Source: Paraburkholderia hospita
Lineage (GTDB): Bacteria > Pseudomonadota > Gammaproteobacteria > Burkholderiales > Burkholderiaceae
Length of the DNA stretch: 64,000 bases
Direction of reading: 5' to 3'
NCBI RefSeq assembly: GCF_002902965.1
Contig: NZ_CP026106.1
Span: 2,604,001 to 2,668,000, forward strand
The notes under the pieces were generated by a model. It saw only the letters and a program-made list of their open reading frames with translations, was not told the DNA's origin and did no database searches. Every line of letters begins with the position of its first letter. Positions within the stretch are counted from its first letter, which is position 1. Shown here in pieces: positions 54,053 to 63,223 of this stretch. The position numbers and the translations under genes were made by a program.

Positions 54053-55177
54053 TCAGTTCACACGCATCGCATCGGCAACGGGCTGCTTGCGTTCGAGCGC
54101 CATGCCGTCCTGACGGAAGAGGTGCACGTGACGCTTCGAAAAGCCCGGCTTGATTGACTGCCCTTCCATCGCAGCGGATTCCCCCGAGCCCTTCACCTGG
54201 ATCACCCGTTCGTCGGCAAGACGCACGTGCAGGAGCGTCTCGCTGCCCAGATGTTCGATGACCATCACCTCGCCGGCTAACGCGCTATCGGTTTCGCTAT
54301 TCGCCGACTCAGTCAAATGCTCGGGTCGTACACCGAGCACGAGCTTCTGCTCCGGATCGATGGCGTCGCCATGGCACGGCACGTCGAGCGACGCGCCACC
54401 GGGCAGTTCGATCGTGACGCCCGCCTCGTGCTTCTTCAGCACGCGGACATCGAGAAAATTCATCTTCGGAGAACCGATGAAACCCGCCACGAAACGGTTG
54501 CGCGGCGTACGGTACAACTCGAGCGGCGAGCCGATCTGCTCGACTTCGCCGTGATTGAGCACGACGATCCGGTCGGCCATCGTCATCGCTTCCGTCTGGT
54601 CGTGCGTGACGTAGATCATCGTGGCGTTGAGCTGCTTGTGCAGCTTGATCAGTTCGAGGCGCATCTGCACGCGCAATGCGGCGTCGAGGTTCGACAGCGG
54701 TTCGTCGAAGAGAAACACCTTGGGCTCACGCACGATCGACCTTCCGATCGCCACCCGTTGGCGCTGGCCGCCCGACAGCGCGCGTGGCCGTCGCTCCAGC
54801 AGTTGTCCGATCTGCAGGATATCCGCCGCCCGATGCACGCGCTCCTTGATCTGCGCTTCGGGCAGCTTGATCATGCGCAGCCCGAACGCGATGTTCTCGT
54901 ACACGGACATATGCGGATACAGCGCGTAGGACTGAAACACCATCGCCACGCCGCGCTCCGACGGTTCGAGTTCCGTCACGTCTTCGCCTTCGATCACGAC
55001 GCGGCCCGAATCGATCCGCTCGAGCCCCGCGATGCTGCGCAGCAAGGTCGACTTGCCACATCCGGACGGACCGACGAACACCAGAAATTCGTGTTCCTTC
55101 ACATCGATGTCGACGCCCTTCAGCACGTCGGTGCCTGCAAACGCCTTGCGGATCTGCTGCAAATGTACGGCGCTCAT
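54053..55177 (-). CDS. ABC transporter ATP-binding protein (MalK/UgpC family)
   Basis: A 374-residue ATPase of the CUT1 sugar/polyol importers. Walker A is GPSGCGKST, the Q-loop VFQSYALYPHMSVYENIAFGL, the signature LSGGQRQRVAIGRSI, Walker B VFLFDEPLSNLDA and the switch His YVTHDQTEAM. A C-terminal TOBE-type regulatory domain starts near residue 240. AGGAG lies before ATG 55177. It diverges from the genes for binding protein and permeases at 55502, with which it forms the transporter. Confidence 0.95.
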   Translation of the reverse strand: MSAVHLQQIRKAFAGTDVLKGVDIDVKEHEFLVFVGPSGCGKSTLLRSIAGLERIDSGRVVIEGEDVTELEPSERGVAMVFQSYALYPHMSVYENIAFGLRMIKLPEAQIKERVHRAADILQIGQLLERRPRALSGGQRQRVAIGRSIVREPKVFLFDEPLSNLDAALRVQMRLELIKLHKQLNATMIYVTHDQTEAMTMADRIVVLNHGEVEQIGSPLELYRTPRNRFVAGFIGSPKMNFLDVRVLKKHEAGVTIELPGGASLDVPCHGDAIDPEQKLVLGVRPEHLTESANSETDSALAGEVMVIEHLGSETLLHVRLADERVIQVKGSGESAAMEGQSIKPGFSKRHVHLFRQDGMALERKQPVADAMRVN

Positions 55178-55338
55178 GCGTGTCTCCTGTCCCATGCAAG
55201 GTCGTACAGCGCCATGCGCTGGTCTCATGCAAAGCAGTGGCTGCGTCACGAAGGATGCACAACCTCGCGCGGCGAATCTGCGGCGAACTCGAATCGCACA
55301 TGCCGCGACGCACCATCCAGCATTTGACGATTTTCTTC

Positions 55339-55367
55339 TTGACAACAGGTGCGCGTCAAAATATACA
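55339..55367 (+). promoter_or_regulatory. sigma70-type promoter of the polyol operon
   Basis: TTGACA (55339-55344), a 17-nt spacer and TATACA (55362-55367) form a near-consensus promoter facing the binding-protein gene, with about 128 bp of leader. Confidence 0.65.
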
Positions 55368-55368
55368 T

Positions 55369-55388
55369 TTGTAAAACGCAAATTACAA
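55369..55388. promoter_or_regulatory. inverted-repeat operator overlapping the transcription start
   Basis: TTGTAA and TTACAA flank an 8-nt spacer starting 2 nt after the -10 element, covering the expected start site. This position suits repression by the SorC-type regulator encoded in the same operon. Confidence 0.55.
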
Positions 55389-55501
55389 GTGAAACGACGA
55401 GGGCGTGCCGTACGTTTTGCACGCGTCGATACACGTCGCCGCAATGACGATCAACGCCGCGGCATTTGCCGATGGTTCAAGAACAATCAAGGAGACGAAC
55501 G

Positions 55502-56854
55502 ATGAAAAAGCGCTTTCTGCAGCCTGCTGCCATAGCGTTGTCGCTTGCCACGGCGTCGCTGCTCTGCGCTGCCAACGCGGAGGCCTGGACATTGAAGGAG
55601 GCCGCGCAGCCGTACTCGGGCACCACCATCAAGGCGATCTTTCTCGATCGCCCCGGCTACAAGGCCGCGCAGAAACTCATTCCGCAGTTCGAAAAGGAAA
55701 CGGGCATCAACGTGAAGTGGGAAGTGATCCCGTACGAGAACACGCGTGAAAAGGAAGTGCTCAACTTCGTCGGCGGCGGCGATCAGGACGTGGTGCTCGT
55801 CGACGTCGTGTGGATTGGTGAATTCGCAAGCAACAAGTGGCTCGTCCCCATCAAGACCTTCACCGACAACCCGAAGCTCGCCGACCCGAAGCTGAACCTG
55901 CCCGGCTTCTTCCCGATTCTGCTCGACTCGTTCGGCTCATGGGACAAGGTCACGTACGGCTTGCCGTTCGATAACTACTCGGGCCTGATGTTCTACAACA
56001 AGTGCATGCTGAAGGACGCCGGCTTCAATGAGCCGCCGAAGACGTGGGACGAACTGCTCAACACCTATGCGCCAAAGCTGACGCAGGCCAGCAAGAACCA
56101 GTTCGCGTTCGCGCTGCAGTCGCGGCGCGGCGAAACGCAGTCCGCGGACAGTTTCATGCGCGTGCTGTGGCCGAACGGCGGCTCGCTGCTCGACGCCAAG
56201 TTCAAATCGAACCTGATGTCGCCGCAATCGCAGGCAGGCCTCGAATACCGGCAGAAACTGATGAAGTACATGCCGCCCGGCATCGTCGATTTCGATCACG
56301 CCGAAGCCGTCAACGCGCTCGCGCAAGGCCAGGTCGCGATGATCACCGAGTGGTCCGCGTTCTATCCGACGCTCACCGATCCGAGCAAATCGAAGATCGG
56401 CAACTGCCTTGCGATCACCACGGAACCGAAGGGTCCCGCAGGCCTGAAGCCCGCGCTCGGCGGCTTCTCGCTGGCCGTCAACGCGAAGTCGAATGCGAAG
56501 AAACAGGCGGCGGCGTGGCTGTTCATCCAGTGGATCACCTCCGAAGAAATGGCCAAGCCGTATCTGGAAGCGGGTGGCGTGCCCGCGCGCACGGCCGTGT
56601 ACCAGGACAAGGCCGTGCAGGACAAGTATCCGTTCGTGAAGCCGATGGTCGAGTCGTGGCAAGGCGGCGTACCCGACTATCGTCCGCGCTTCCCGGAATG
56701 GCCGGCCGTGTCGGAAGTGATCGGCGAATGGGGCACGAAGATCATGCTGGGCCAGGTGTCGGTGAAGGAAGGCGCGCAGACCATCGGCTCGAAGACGGAA
56801 GAGATACTGAACAAGGCGGGCTATTACAGCGGCAAGAAGCCTTTGCTGAAGTAA
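55502..56854 (+). CDS. sugar/polyol ABC transporter substrate-binding protein (CUT1)
   Basis: A 450-residue periplasmic binding protein with a signal peptide ([19 protein letters not shown]). Typical blocks: [66 protein letters not shown] and [32 protein letters not shown] precedes the ATG at 55502; the frame is open from 55466. It belongs to the maltose/sorbitol-type family and opens the operon with two permeases. Sugar alcohol is the most likely ligand given the dehydrogenases downstream. Confidence 0.93.
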   Translation: MKKRFLQPAAIALSLATASLLCAANAEAWTLKEAAQPYSGTTIKAIFLDRPGYKAAQKLIPQFEKETGINVKWEVIPYENTREKEVLNFVGGGDQDVVLVDVVWIGEFASNKWLVPIKTFTDNPKLADPKLNLPGFFPILLDSFGSWDKVTYGLPFDNYSGLMFYNKCMLKDAGFNEPPKTWDELLNTYAPKLTQASKNQFAFALQSRRGETQSADSFMRVLWPNGGSLLDAKFKSNLMSPQSQAGLEYRQKLMKYMPPGIVDFDHAEAVNALAQGQVAMITEWSAFYPTLTDPSKSKIGNCLAITTEPKGPAGLKPALGGFSLAVNAKSNAKKQAAAWLFIQWITSEEMAKPYLEAGGVPARTAVYQDKAVQDKYPFVKPMVESWQGGVPDYRPRFPEWPAVSEVIGEWGTKIMLGQVSVKEGAQTIGSKTEEILNKAGYYSGKKPLLK

Positions 56855-56878
56855 CGGCGACGCACCACGGGAGCATCG

Positions 56879-57814
56879 ATGTTGAACAGCACTGCTCGAC
56901 CCGGTAACGGCATGACACCGGCAAGGCCCCGCTCGCGGGTGCGCTTGCCGGGTTCGGCCGCGTTCTGGTTTCTGATTCCGGCGATCTTCACGCTGGCGGT
57001 AATCGGCATCTATCCGCTGCTGCTGGCGTTGTACAACTCGTTTCATCAGTACAAGCTCGCGGATCTGGCGTCGGGCACGCCGTTCATCTGGTTCGACAAC
57101 TACATCGCGACGCTGAGCGAGCCGTCGTTCTGGGGCGCGCTGGGACGCACGGCGCTGTTCCTGTGCGTGACCTTGCCGATCGAAGTCGCGCTCGGGCTGT
57201 TCGCCGCGCTGATGCTCCATCGCACGACACTGCCGTGGATGCGCACCATTGCGCGTGTCAGCCTGGTGATTCCGATGGCGACGACGTATGCCGTCGTCGG
57301 CCTGATCGGGCGGCTCATCTTCAACCGGCAGTTCGGTGTAGCGAACTACATCGGCGGTCTGGTCGGCGTGCCGCCGCAGGACTGGCTCGCCGATCCGACG
57401 CTCGCGTTCGTCTCGGTGATGATCATGGACATCTGGCAATGGACGCCGTTCTGCGCGCTGATTCTGCTGGCAGGCCTGACGATGGTGCCGAAAGAAGCCG
57501 AAGAAGCCGCGCGCCTCGAAACGCCCAGGTGGAGCAAGATTCTGTGGCATCTGCAGCGGCCCTATCTGCTGCCCGGCCTCACGGCAATCCTGATCCTGCG
57601 TTCCGCCGACATGCTGAAGATGTTCGACGCCGTCTTCACCATGACGCGCGGCGGGCCGGGCACCGCGACGGAGTTCATCAGCGTGTATATCCAGCGCGTC
57701 GGTTTCCGCCTGTTCGATCAGGGCATGGCGTCCGCGCAGGCGATCCTGCTGCTGATCCTGACCATCGTGCTGTCGCGGCTCTATATCCGCTTCGTCTATC
57801 GGGAGGCCGCGTGA
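56879..57814 (+). CDS. ABC transporter permease (MalF-like)
   Basis: A 311-residue permease with six helices; the first follows RLPGSAAFWFLIPAIFTLAVIGIYPLLLALYNSF. The cytoplasmic EAA loop that docks the ATPase reads EEAARLETPRWSKILWHLQRPYL. GGGAG lies just before the ATG at 56879. Its stop overlaps the GTG of the second permease. Confidence 0.93.
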   Translation: MLNSTARPGNGMTPARPRSRVRLPGSAAFWFLIPAIFTLAVIGIYPLLLALYNSFHQYKLADLASGTPFIWFDNYIATLSEPSFWGALGRTALFLCVTLPIEVALGLFAALMLHRTTLPWMRTIARVSLVIPMATTYAVVGLIGRLIFNRQFGVANYIGGLVGVPPQDWLADPTLAFVSVMIMDIWQWTPFCALILLAGLTMVPKEAEEAARLETPRWSKILWHLQRPYLLPGLTAILILRSADMLKMFDAVFTMTRGGPGTATEFISVYIQRVGFRLFDQGMASAQAILLLILTIVLSRLYIRFVYREAA

Positions 57815-58716
57815 ACGCACCTTCGACGCAACGCGCGAGCGGCGACGCCGCGCTGCCCGGCAACCCCCGCCTGACGGCACGCGCACGCCGTGCGCGCAGC
57901 GCGCGGCGCAACGCGACCGCGTGGCACTTTCTGGGGCTGCTGGTCGTATTCCTCTCGTCCGTGTTTCCGTTCTACTGGATGGTGACGACGAGCCTGAAGA
58001 GCCAGGCGGAAGCGCTCGCCTATCCGCCCGTGTGGCTCTTCAAGCCGACCTTCGTGCATTATGTAGAAGCGCTGTTCACGCATGAAGTGGGCGGCAGCCT
58101 GATCAACTCGCTGATCATCGCCAGCAGCACGACGGTGCTGTCGATCCTGCTCGGCACCCCCGCCGCGTATGCGCTCGCGCGCTATGAATTCCGCGGCAAG
58201 GAAGACCTGTGGTTCTGGTTCATCTCGAACCGCATGGTGAGTCCCGTCGTGCTCGCCGTACCCTTCTTCCTGATCGCGACGAAGCTCGATATCGTCGATA
58301 CGCACCTCGTGCTGATCCTGCTGTACATCACCTTCTCGCTGCCGATCGTGATCTGGATCTGCACCGACCAGTTTCGCAACATCCCCGTCGAGCTCGACGA
58401 AGCCGCGCGGCTGGACGGCGCTTCGCCGTGGCGCATCTTCTGGCGCATCAATCTGCCGCTGGCGATGCCGGGCATCGTCGTGTCGGCGATCTTCGCTTTC
58501 ATCTTCTCCTGGAACGACCTGCTCTACGCACTGGTGCTGACGCGCACCGACGCGATCACGTCGCCCGTTGCCGCCACCAGCTACATGAGCGGCTACGAGC
58601 TGCCGTGGGGCGAAATCATGGCGACGGGCACGCTGATCGTCCTGCCGATGGTCGTGTTCGCGCTGCTCGTTTCGGGCCGGCTCGTGCAAGGGCTGACGAT
58701 GGGCGCAGTGAAGTGA
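57811..58716 (+). CDS. ABC transporter permease (MalG-like)
   Basis: A 301-residue permease; after an Arg-rich start, the first helix is FLGLLVVFLSSVFPFYWMVTTSLK. The EAA loop reads ELDEAARLDGASPWRIFWRINLPL. GTG at 57811 overlaps the previous stop (GTGA) and is preferred to the long open frame from 57163, which reads through the other permease out of frame. It completes the importer. Confidence 0.93.
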   Translation: MNAPSTQRASGDAALPGNPRLTARARRARSARRNATAWHFLGLLVVFLSSVFPFYWMVTTSLKSQAEALAYPPVWLFKPTFVHYVEALFTHEVGGSLINSLIIASSTTVLSILLGTPAAYALARYEFRGKEDLWFWFISNRMVSPVVLAVPFFLIATKLDIVDTHLVLILLYITFSLPIVIWICTDQFRNIPVELDEAARLDGASPWRIFWRINLPLAMPGIVVSAIFAFIFSWNDLLYALVLTRTDAITSPVAATSYMSGYELPWGEIMATGTLIVLPMVVFALLVSGRLVQGLTMGAVK

Positions 58717-58765
58717 CGCTCTGGTATAACCGCGTGTTGCTTTTCAATCGAACACAAAACGATAC

Positions 58766-59746
58766 ATGACCAAGACCGCCCCACTCGTCACGATGCCGGA
58801 AGCCGATGTTGCCATCGACGCCGAAGAGGAATTGCAGGCGCGCGTCGCGTGGCACTACTACATCGGCAATATGACGCAGCAGGAAATCGCGCATCTCATC
58901 GGCAGCAACCGCGTGCGCGTGAACCGGCTGCTCGCGGCGGGCCGCGAATCGGGCCTCGTGCAGATCACGATCAACAGCCGGATCGCGCCGTGCATCGCGC
59001 TGGAGCAACAGCTCGTCGAGCGCTTCGAACTCGACGACGCGGTGGTCGTGCCGACGGGTATCAGCCCCGAGGCGAACATGGCCGCGCTCGGCATCGGCGC
59101 GGCGGGTTGCCTCGTCAAGCGCATCACGGAAGGCGCGACGGTCGGCATCGGCTGGGGCCGCACGATACGCGCGGTGCTGCGCGCCATGCCGCAGCGCGCG
59201 TATGGCGCCGTCAACGCCGTGTCGCTGCAAGGCGGCCTGTCGCATTGCCCGAGCATCAACACGTTCGACATCGTCTCGGACTTCGCGAATCTCTGCCATG
59301 CCGACGCTTATCTGTTCGCGGCGCCTATTTATGTCGGCAGTCAGAAAACGCGTGATCTGATCCTTCAGGAAGAAACCGTGCGTAGCACATACGAACTCGC
59401 GCGCAATGCCGATCTCGCGCTGCTGACCTGTGGCGACCTGACGGAATCGCTCGTCGTCACGTACGGAATCTCGAAGCCCGACGATCTGCGGACATTGCGC
59501 AAGGCGGGCGCGATCGGCGACATGCTCGGTCATTTCATGGATGCGAACGGCGACCCCATCGATCATCCGCTCAACCGCCGCACGGTCGCGATCTCGCTCG
59601 AAGATTTGCGCAAGATCGAGGACGTGGTGCTGGTATCGGGTGGCACGAAGAAGTTCCATGTGACGCGCGCCGCGTTGCGAGGCCGCTATGCGTCGGTGCT
59701 CGTGACGGACGAAGACACGGCGCGCCGTCTGTGCGACGAACCTTAA
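58766..59746 (+). CDS. SorC/DeoR-like sugar-binding transcriptional regulator
   Basis: A 326-residue regulator. An N-terminal helix-turn-helix (VAWHYYIGNMTQQEIAHLIGSNRVRVNRLLAAGRESGLVQI) is followed by a SorC-type sugar-phosphate-binding domain related to DeoR/isomerase folds (GIGAAGCLVKRITEGATVGIGWGRTIRAVL). It lies 49 bp after the permease in the same operon and probably binds the TTGTAA-N8-TTACAA site upstream of the binding-protein gene. The effector is likely a ketose or its phosphate. Confidence 0.92.
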   Translation: MTKTAPLVTMPEADVAIDAEEELQARVAWHYYIGNMTQQEIAHLIGSNRVRVNRLLAAGRESGLVQITINSRIAPCIALEQQLVERFELDDAVVVPTGISPEANMAALGIGAAGCLVKRITEGATVGIGWGRTIRAVLRAMPQRAYGAVNAVSLQGGLSHCPSINTFDIVSDFANLCHADAYLFAAPIYVGSQKTRDLILQEETVRSTYELARNADLALLTCGDLTESLVVTYGISKPDDLRTLRKAGAIGDMLGHFMDANGDPIDHPLNRRTVAISLEDLRKIEDVVLVSGGTKKFHVTRAALRGRYASVLVTDEDTARRLCDEP

Positions 59747-59761
59747 AACTTAGGGACCGCA

Positions 59762-60508
59762 ATGTCCACGCATGACGACCCTCGGCAGTTCGAAGGCAAG
59801 ACGGTGCTCATCACGGGCGCGGGCAAAGGCATCGGCCGCGCGACGGCGCAATTGCTGGCGCAACGGGGCGCACGCGTGATTGCGCTGAGCCGCTCGGCCG
59901 CCGATCTGCGAACGCTCGAAGACGAGATCGGCTGCACGACGCTATGCGCCGATCTCGGCGATGCAAGCGCGGCACGCAGTGTGGCAGATGCGGCGCAGCC
60001 CGTCGATCTGCTCGTCAACTGCGCGGGCATCGTCGAACTGCAACCGTTTCTCGACACGAGCGTCGACGCCTTCGACACCATCATGGCCGTCAACGTCCGC
60101 GCCGCGATGATCGTCGCGCAGCAATGCGCGCGCAGCATGATCGGGCGCGGCGTGGCCGGTTCGATCGTCAATGTGTCGAGCCTGTCGGCGACCGTCGGCT
60201 TGCCGCTGCATGCGGCCTATTGCGCATCGAAAGCCGCGCTCGACGGTCTCACGCGCGTGATGGCCGTCGAACTGGGTCCGCACGGCATCCGCGTGAACAC
60301 AGTGAACCCGGTCGTCACGATGACGCCGATGGCCGAGAAGGCATGGAGCGATCCAGAGAAGTCCGCGCCGATGCTCGCGCGCATTCCGCTGAAGCGCTTC
60401 GTGCAGCCGCTCGAAGTGGCGCGCACGATCGCTTATCTGCTCAGTGACGAGTCGGCGATGGTGAGCGGCGTGAGCCTCGCTGTGGACGGCGGCTTCCAGG
60501 CTGGCTGA
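59762..60508 (+). CDS. L-xylulose reductase-like SDR
   Basis: A 248-residue short-chain dehydrogenase. It shows TGAGKGIGRATAQLLAQRGARVIALSR (Arg at the end of beta-2 favours NADPH), NCAG, VSSLSATVGLPLHAAYCASKAAL with Ser, Tyr and Lys, and the C-terminal VNPVVTMTPMAEKAWSDPEK plus LLSDESAMVSGVSLAVDGGF. This C-terminal block closely follows dicarbonyl/L-xylulose reductase (DCXR). That enzyme interconverts L-xylulose and xylitol. It starts 15 bp after the regulator. Confidence 0.88.
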   Translation: MSTHDDPRQFEGKTVLITGAGKGIGRATAQLLAQRGARVIALSRSAADLRTLEDEIGCTTLCADLGDASAARSVADAAQPVDLLVNCAGIVELQPFLDTSVDAFDTIMAVNVRAAMIVAQQCARSMIGRGVAGSIVNVSSLSATVGLPLHAAYCASKAALDGLTRVMAVELGPHGIRVNTVNPVVTMTPMAEKAWSDPEKSAPMLARIPLKRFVQPLEVARTIAYLLSDESAMVSGVSLAVDGGFQAG

Positions 60509-60574
60509 ACCCGCGTGGCACGTGCCGAACGACGTGCTCCGTAAATCACACTCTCTCTTGCGAAAGGAACGACG

Positions 60575-61609
60575 ATGGACGCATTGGTACTCGAAGGCGC
60601 ACAACGCATCAGCCTGCGGCCGTTCAGTCTGCCGCAGACAGTTGGGCCGCGCGACGTGCGCATCCGCATCCATACGGTGGGCATCTGCGGCAGCGACATC
60701 CACTACTACCAGCACGGACGCATCGGCCCCTTCGTCGTCAACGAGCCGATGGTGCTCGGGCATGAGGCGGCAGGCACCGTCGTGCAGGTCGGCGACGAAG
60801 TGCAGCATCTGAAACCCGGCGACCGCGTCTGCATGGAACCCGGCGTGCCCGACATGGATTCACGCGCATCGCGCGAAGGGCTCTACAACCTCGACCCGAA
60901 AGTGCGCTTCTGGGCGACGCCGCCCGTGCACGGCTGCCTCGCACCGTTCGTCGTCCATCCCGCCGCGTTCACCTACAAGCTACCCGACAACGTGAGCTTC
61001 GCCGAAGGAGCCATTGTCGAGCCGCTGTCGATCGGACTTCAGGCCGCGAAGAAAGCGGCCATCAAGCCAGGCGACGTCGCCGTCGTGCTGGGCGCCGGCA
61101 CGATCGGCATGATGTGCGTGCTCGCGGCGCTGGCGGGCGGATGCAGCCGCGTGATCGTCTGTGACATGGTGCCGGAGAAGCTCGCGCTGATCGGCGGCAC
61201 GCCGGGTGTGACAGCCGTCAATATCCGCGAAGCATCCGTCAGGGAAGTCGTGCGGCGCGCGACGGACGACTGGGGCGCGAATATCGTGTTCGAAGCGAGC
61301 GGCAGCGAGAAAGCGTTCGATGGCATCGTCGATCTGCTGTGCCCCGGCGGCTGCCTCGTGCTGGTCGGCATGCCGCAGCATCCCGTCCCGCTCGATATCG
61401 TCGCGTTGCAGATCAAGGAAGCGCGCGTCGAGTCCGTGTTCCGATACGCGAATATCTTTCCGCGCGCGATTCAACTGATCGCGTCGGGACGCATCGACGT
61501 CAAGCCGTTCATTTCGCGCTCGTTTGCTTTCGCGGACGGCATCAAGGCATTCGAAGAAGCGGCGAGCGGCAATCCGACTGACGTGAAGGTGCAGATCGTG
61601 ATGGAGTGA
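60575..61609 (+). CDS. xylitol dehydrogenase-like zinc alcohol dehydrogenase
   Basis: A 344-residue medium-chain dehydrogenase of the polyol group. Catalytic zinc ligands are Cys in [11 protein letters not shown], His-Glu in [10 protein letters not shown] and Glu in [13 protein letters not shown]; the Rossmann motif is [11 protein letters not shown]. The four structural-zinc cysteines are absent: the loop reads [21 protein letters not shown], as in known bacterial xylitol dehydrogenases, with [10 protein letters not shown] after it. Expected reaction: xylitol + NAD to D-xylulose. It follows the L-xylulose-reductase-like gene, a logical next step. Confidence 0.9.
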   Translation: MDALVLEGAQRISLRPFSLPQTVGPRDVRIRIHTVGICGSDIHYYQHGRIGPFVVNEPMVLGHEAAGTVVQVGDEVQHLKPGDRVCMEPGVPDMDSRASREGLYNLDPKVRFWATPPVHGCLAPFVVHPAAFTYKLPDNVSFAEGAIVEPLSIGLQAAKKAAIKPGDVAVVLGAGTIGMMCVLAALAGGCSRVIVCDMVPEKLALIGGTPGVTAVNIREASVREVVRRATDDWGANIVFEASGSEKAFDGIVDLLCPGGCLVLVGMPQHPVPLDIVALQIKEARVESVFRYANIFPRAIQLIASGRIDVKPFISRSFAFADGIKAFEEAASGNPTDVKVQIVME

Positions 61610-61664
61610 CGGCGCAAACGATGCGGGTTGCCCGTTTGCCAACGAAACCAGCGTGAGGTGCAGC

Positions 61665-62756
61665 ATGAACGCGACGGAAGATGCAGCGTCAGCCATGACG
61701 GCGATCGTTTGCCGTGCGCCGAAGGACTATCGCGTCGAGCAGGTGGCGCGCCCGCGCGCCGGGCGCAATGAACTGGTGATACGCATTGCCGCTTGTGGCA
61801 TCTGCGCGAGCGACTGCAAATGCTGGTCGGGCGCAAAGATGTTCTGGGGCGGCCCGAATCCGTGGGTCAAGGCGCCTGTCATTCCGGGCCACGAGTTCTT
61901 CGGCTATGTCGAGGAACTCGGCGAAGGCGCGGCGGAGCATTTCAACGTGCAGTTGGGCGAGCGCGTGATCGCCGAACAGATCGTGCCGTGCGAGAAGTGC
62001 CGCTATTGCCGATCGGGCCAGTACTGGATGTGCGAGGTGCACAACATCTTCGGCTTCCAGCGGGAAGTCGCCGACGGCGGCATGGCCCAGTACATGCGCT
62101 TTCCGCCGACGGCCATCGTCCACAAGATTCCCGTTGGCGTATCGCTGGAAGATGCGGCGATCATCGAACCGCTCGCCTGTGCGATTCACACCGTCAATCG
62201 CGGTGACATCCAGCTCGACGATGTCGTCGTGATCGCGGGTGCAGGACCGCTGGGCCTGATGATGGTGCAGGTCGCGCATCTGAAAACGCCGAAAAAACTG
62301 GTGGTGATCGATCTGGTCGACGAGCGTCTCGCGCTCGCGCGCGAGTACGGCGCAGACGTGACGATCAATCCGAAATCCGACGATGCACTCGGTGTCGTTC
62401 GGTCATTGACCGATCAGTATGGTTGCGATGTGTATATCGAAACGACGGGCTCACCGTCGGGCGTCACGCAGGGACTGGATCTGATCCGCAAACTCGGGCG
62501 CTTCGTCGAGTTCTCCGTGTTCGGCAGCGATACGACGACAGACTGGTCGATCATCGGCGACCGTAAGGAACTCGACGTGCGCGGCGCGCATCTCGGCCCG
62601 TATTGCTACCCGATCGCCATCGATCTGCTCGCGCGAGGGCTCGTCACGTCGAAGGGGATCGTCACGCACGGCTTTACGCTGGAGCAATGGGACGAGGCGA
62701 TCAAAGTCGCGAATTCGCTCGATTCGATCAAGGTCCTGCTCAAGCCGAAAAACTGA
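61665..62756 (+). CDS. erythritol/L-threitol dehydrogenase-like zinc alcohol dehydrogenase
   Basis: A 363-residue medium-chain dehydrogenase. Catalytic zinc ligands are in ACGICASDCKCW and IPGHEFFGYV. The structural zinc site is complete in PCEKCRYCRSGQYWMCEVHN; the Rossmann motif is VIAGAGPLGLMMV. GRFVEFSVFG and DWSIIGDRKELDVRGAHLGPYCYP match, as I recall them, enzymes named erythritol/L-threitol dehydrogenase that give L-erythrulose. GAGGTG lies before ATG 61665; a GTG at 61653 is in frame. It is the last gene of the polyol operon and may oxidise the imported polyol. Confidence 0.88.
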   Translation: MNATEDAASAMTAIVCRAPKDYRVEQVARPRAGRNELVIRIAACGICASDCKCWSGAKMFWGGPNPWVKAPVIPGHEFFGYVEELGEGAAEHFNVQLGERVIAEQIVPCEKCRYCRSGQYWMCEVHNIFGFQREVADGGMAQYMRFPPTAIVHKIPVGVSLEDAAIIEPLACAIHTVNRGDIQLDDVVVIAGAGPLGLMMVQVAHLKTPKKLVVIDLVDERLALAREYGADVTINPKSDDALGVVRSLTDQYGCDVYIETTGSPSGVTQGLDLIRKLGRFVEFSVFGSDTTTDWSIIGDRKELDVRGAHLGPYCYPIAIDLLARGLVTSKGIVTHGFTLEQWDEAIKVANSLDSIKVLLKPKN

Positions 62757-62893
62757 AGCGCAATGTGCGAAGGCCTTCCCTGAACTCCCGGCCGCCATAA
62801 AATCATGTGTGTGATGGCGTTGACCCGAAAAGGATCAGGTCATCACTTGCACGGGTAAAGCCGGCTACGTCGATTCACCTAAGGGAAGACCAC

Positions 62894-63199
62894 ATGAGGA
62901 ACTCAAAGATCCGCGCGTCACTGCCAGCGTTGGCGCTCCTGCTCGCGGGCTGTGCCGCGGGCGGCATGCCGGGAGGCGCAACGCATCTGAGCGCCGCACA
63001 GTGCCGCGACCTGACCGAGCTTCGAAACAATGCGCCCCTCACCCGCGAGCGCAATCTCAGCGAACTGGCAGCGCTCAGGCAAGCGGGTTACGACCCATCA
63101 CGGTGGTTCGATCCGTACTATCCGGACGATCTGCAGGCTGCGCAGGGTCAGGTCGATCGCTGGTACCACGCTGAATGCCAACAGGCCCAGGTAAAATGA
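62894..63199 (+). CDS. DUF4148 family lipoprotein
   Basis: A 101-residue secreted protein with a lipobox (LLLAGC, acylated Cys near residue 19). A DUF4148-like repeat follows: LTRERNLSELAALRQAGYDPSRWFDPYYPDDLQAAQGQVDRW. This short family is abundant in Burkholderiaceae and of unknown function. AGGGAAG precedes the ATG at 62894; the frame is open from 62807. Confidence 0.8.
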   Translation: MRNSKIRASLPALALLLAGCAAGGMPGGATHLSAAQCRDLTELRNNAPLTRERNLSELAALRQAGYDPSRWFDPYYPDDLQAAQGQVDRWYHAECQQAQVK

Positions 63200-63223
63200 G
63201 CCTGCGGTTTCCATTCATGGCGA

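Larger units (their letters stand above)
55178..55501. other. divergent promoter region of the polyol locus
   Basis: This 324-bp gap separates the minus-strand ATPase-epimerase pair from the plus-strand transporter and dehydrogenase genes. It contains the promoter and inverted-repeat operator described at 55339-55388. No gene is supported in it. Confidence 0.6.

Noticed and set aside
55937..57886. A 649-codon open frame on the minus strand
   Set aside because: It lies wholly antisense to the binding-protein and permease genes, has Arg/His/Gln-rich shadow composition and no recognisable domain.
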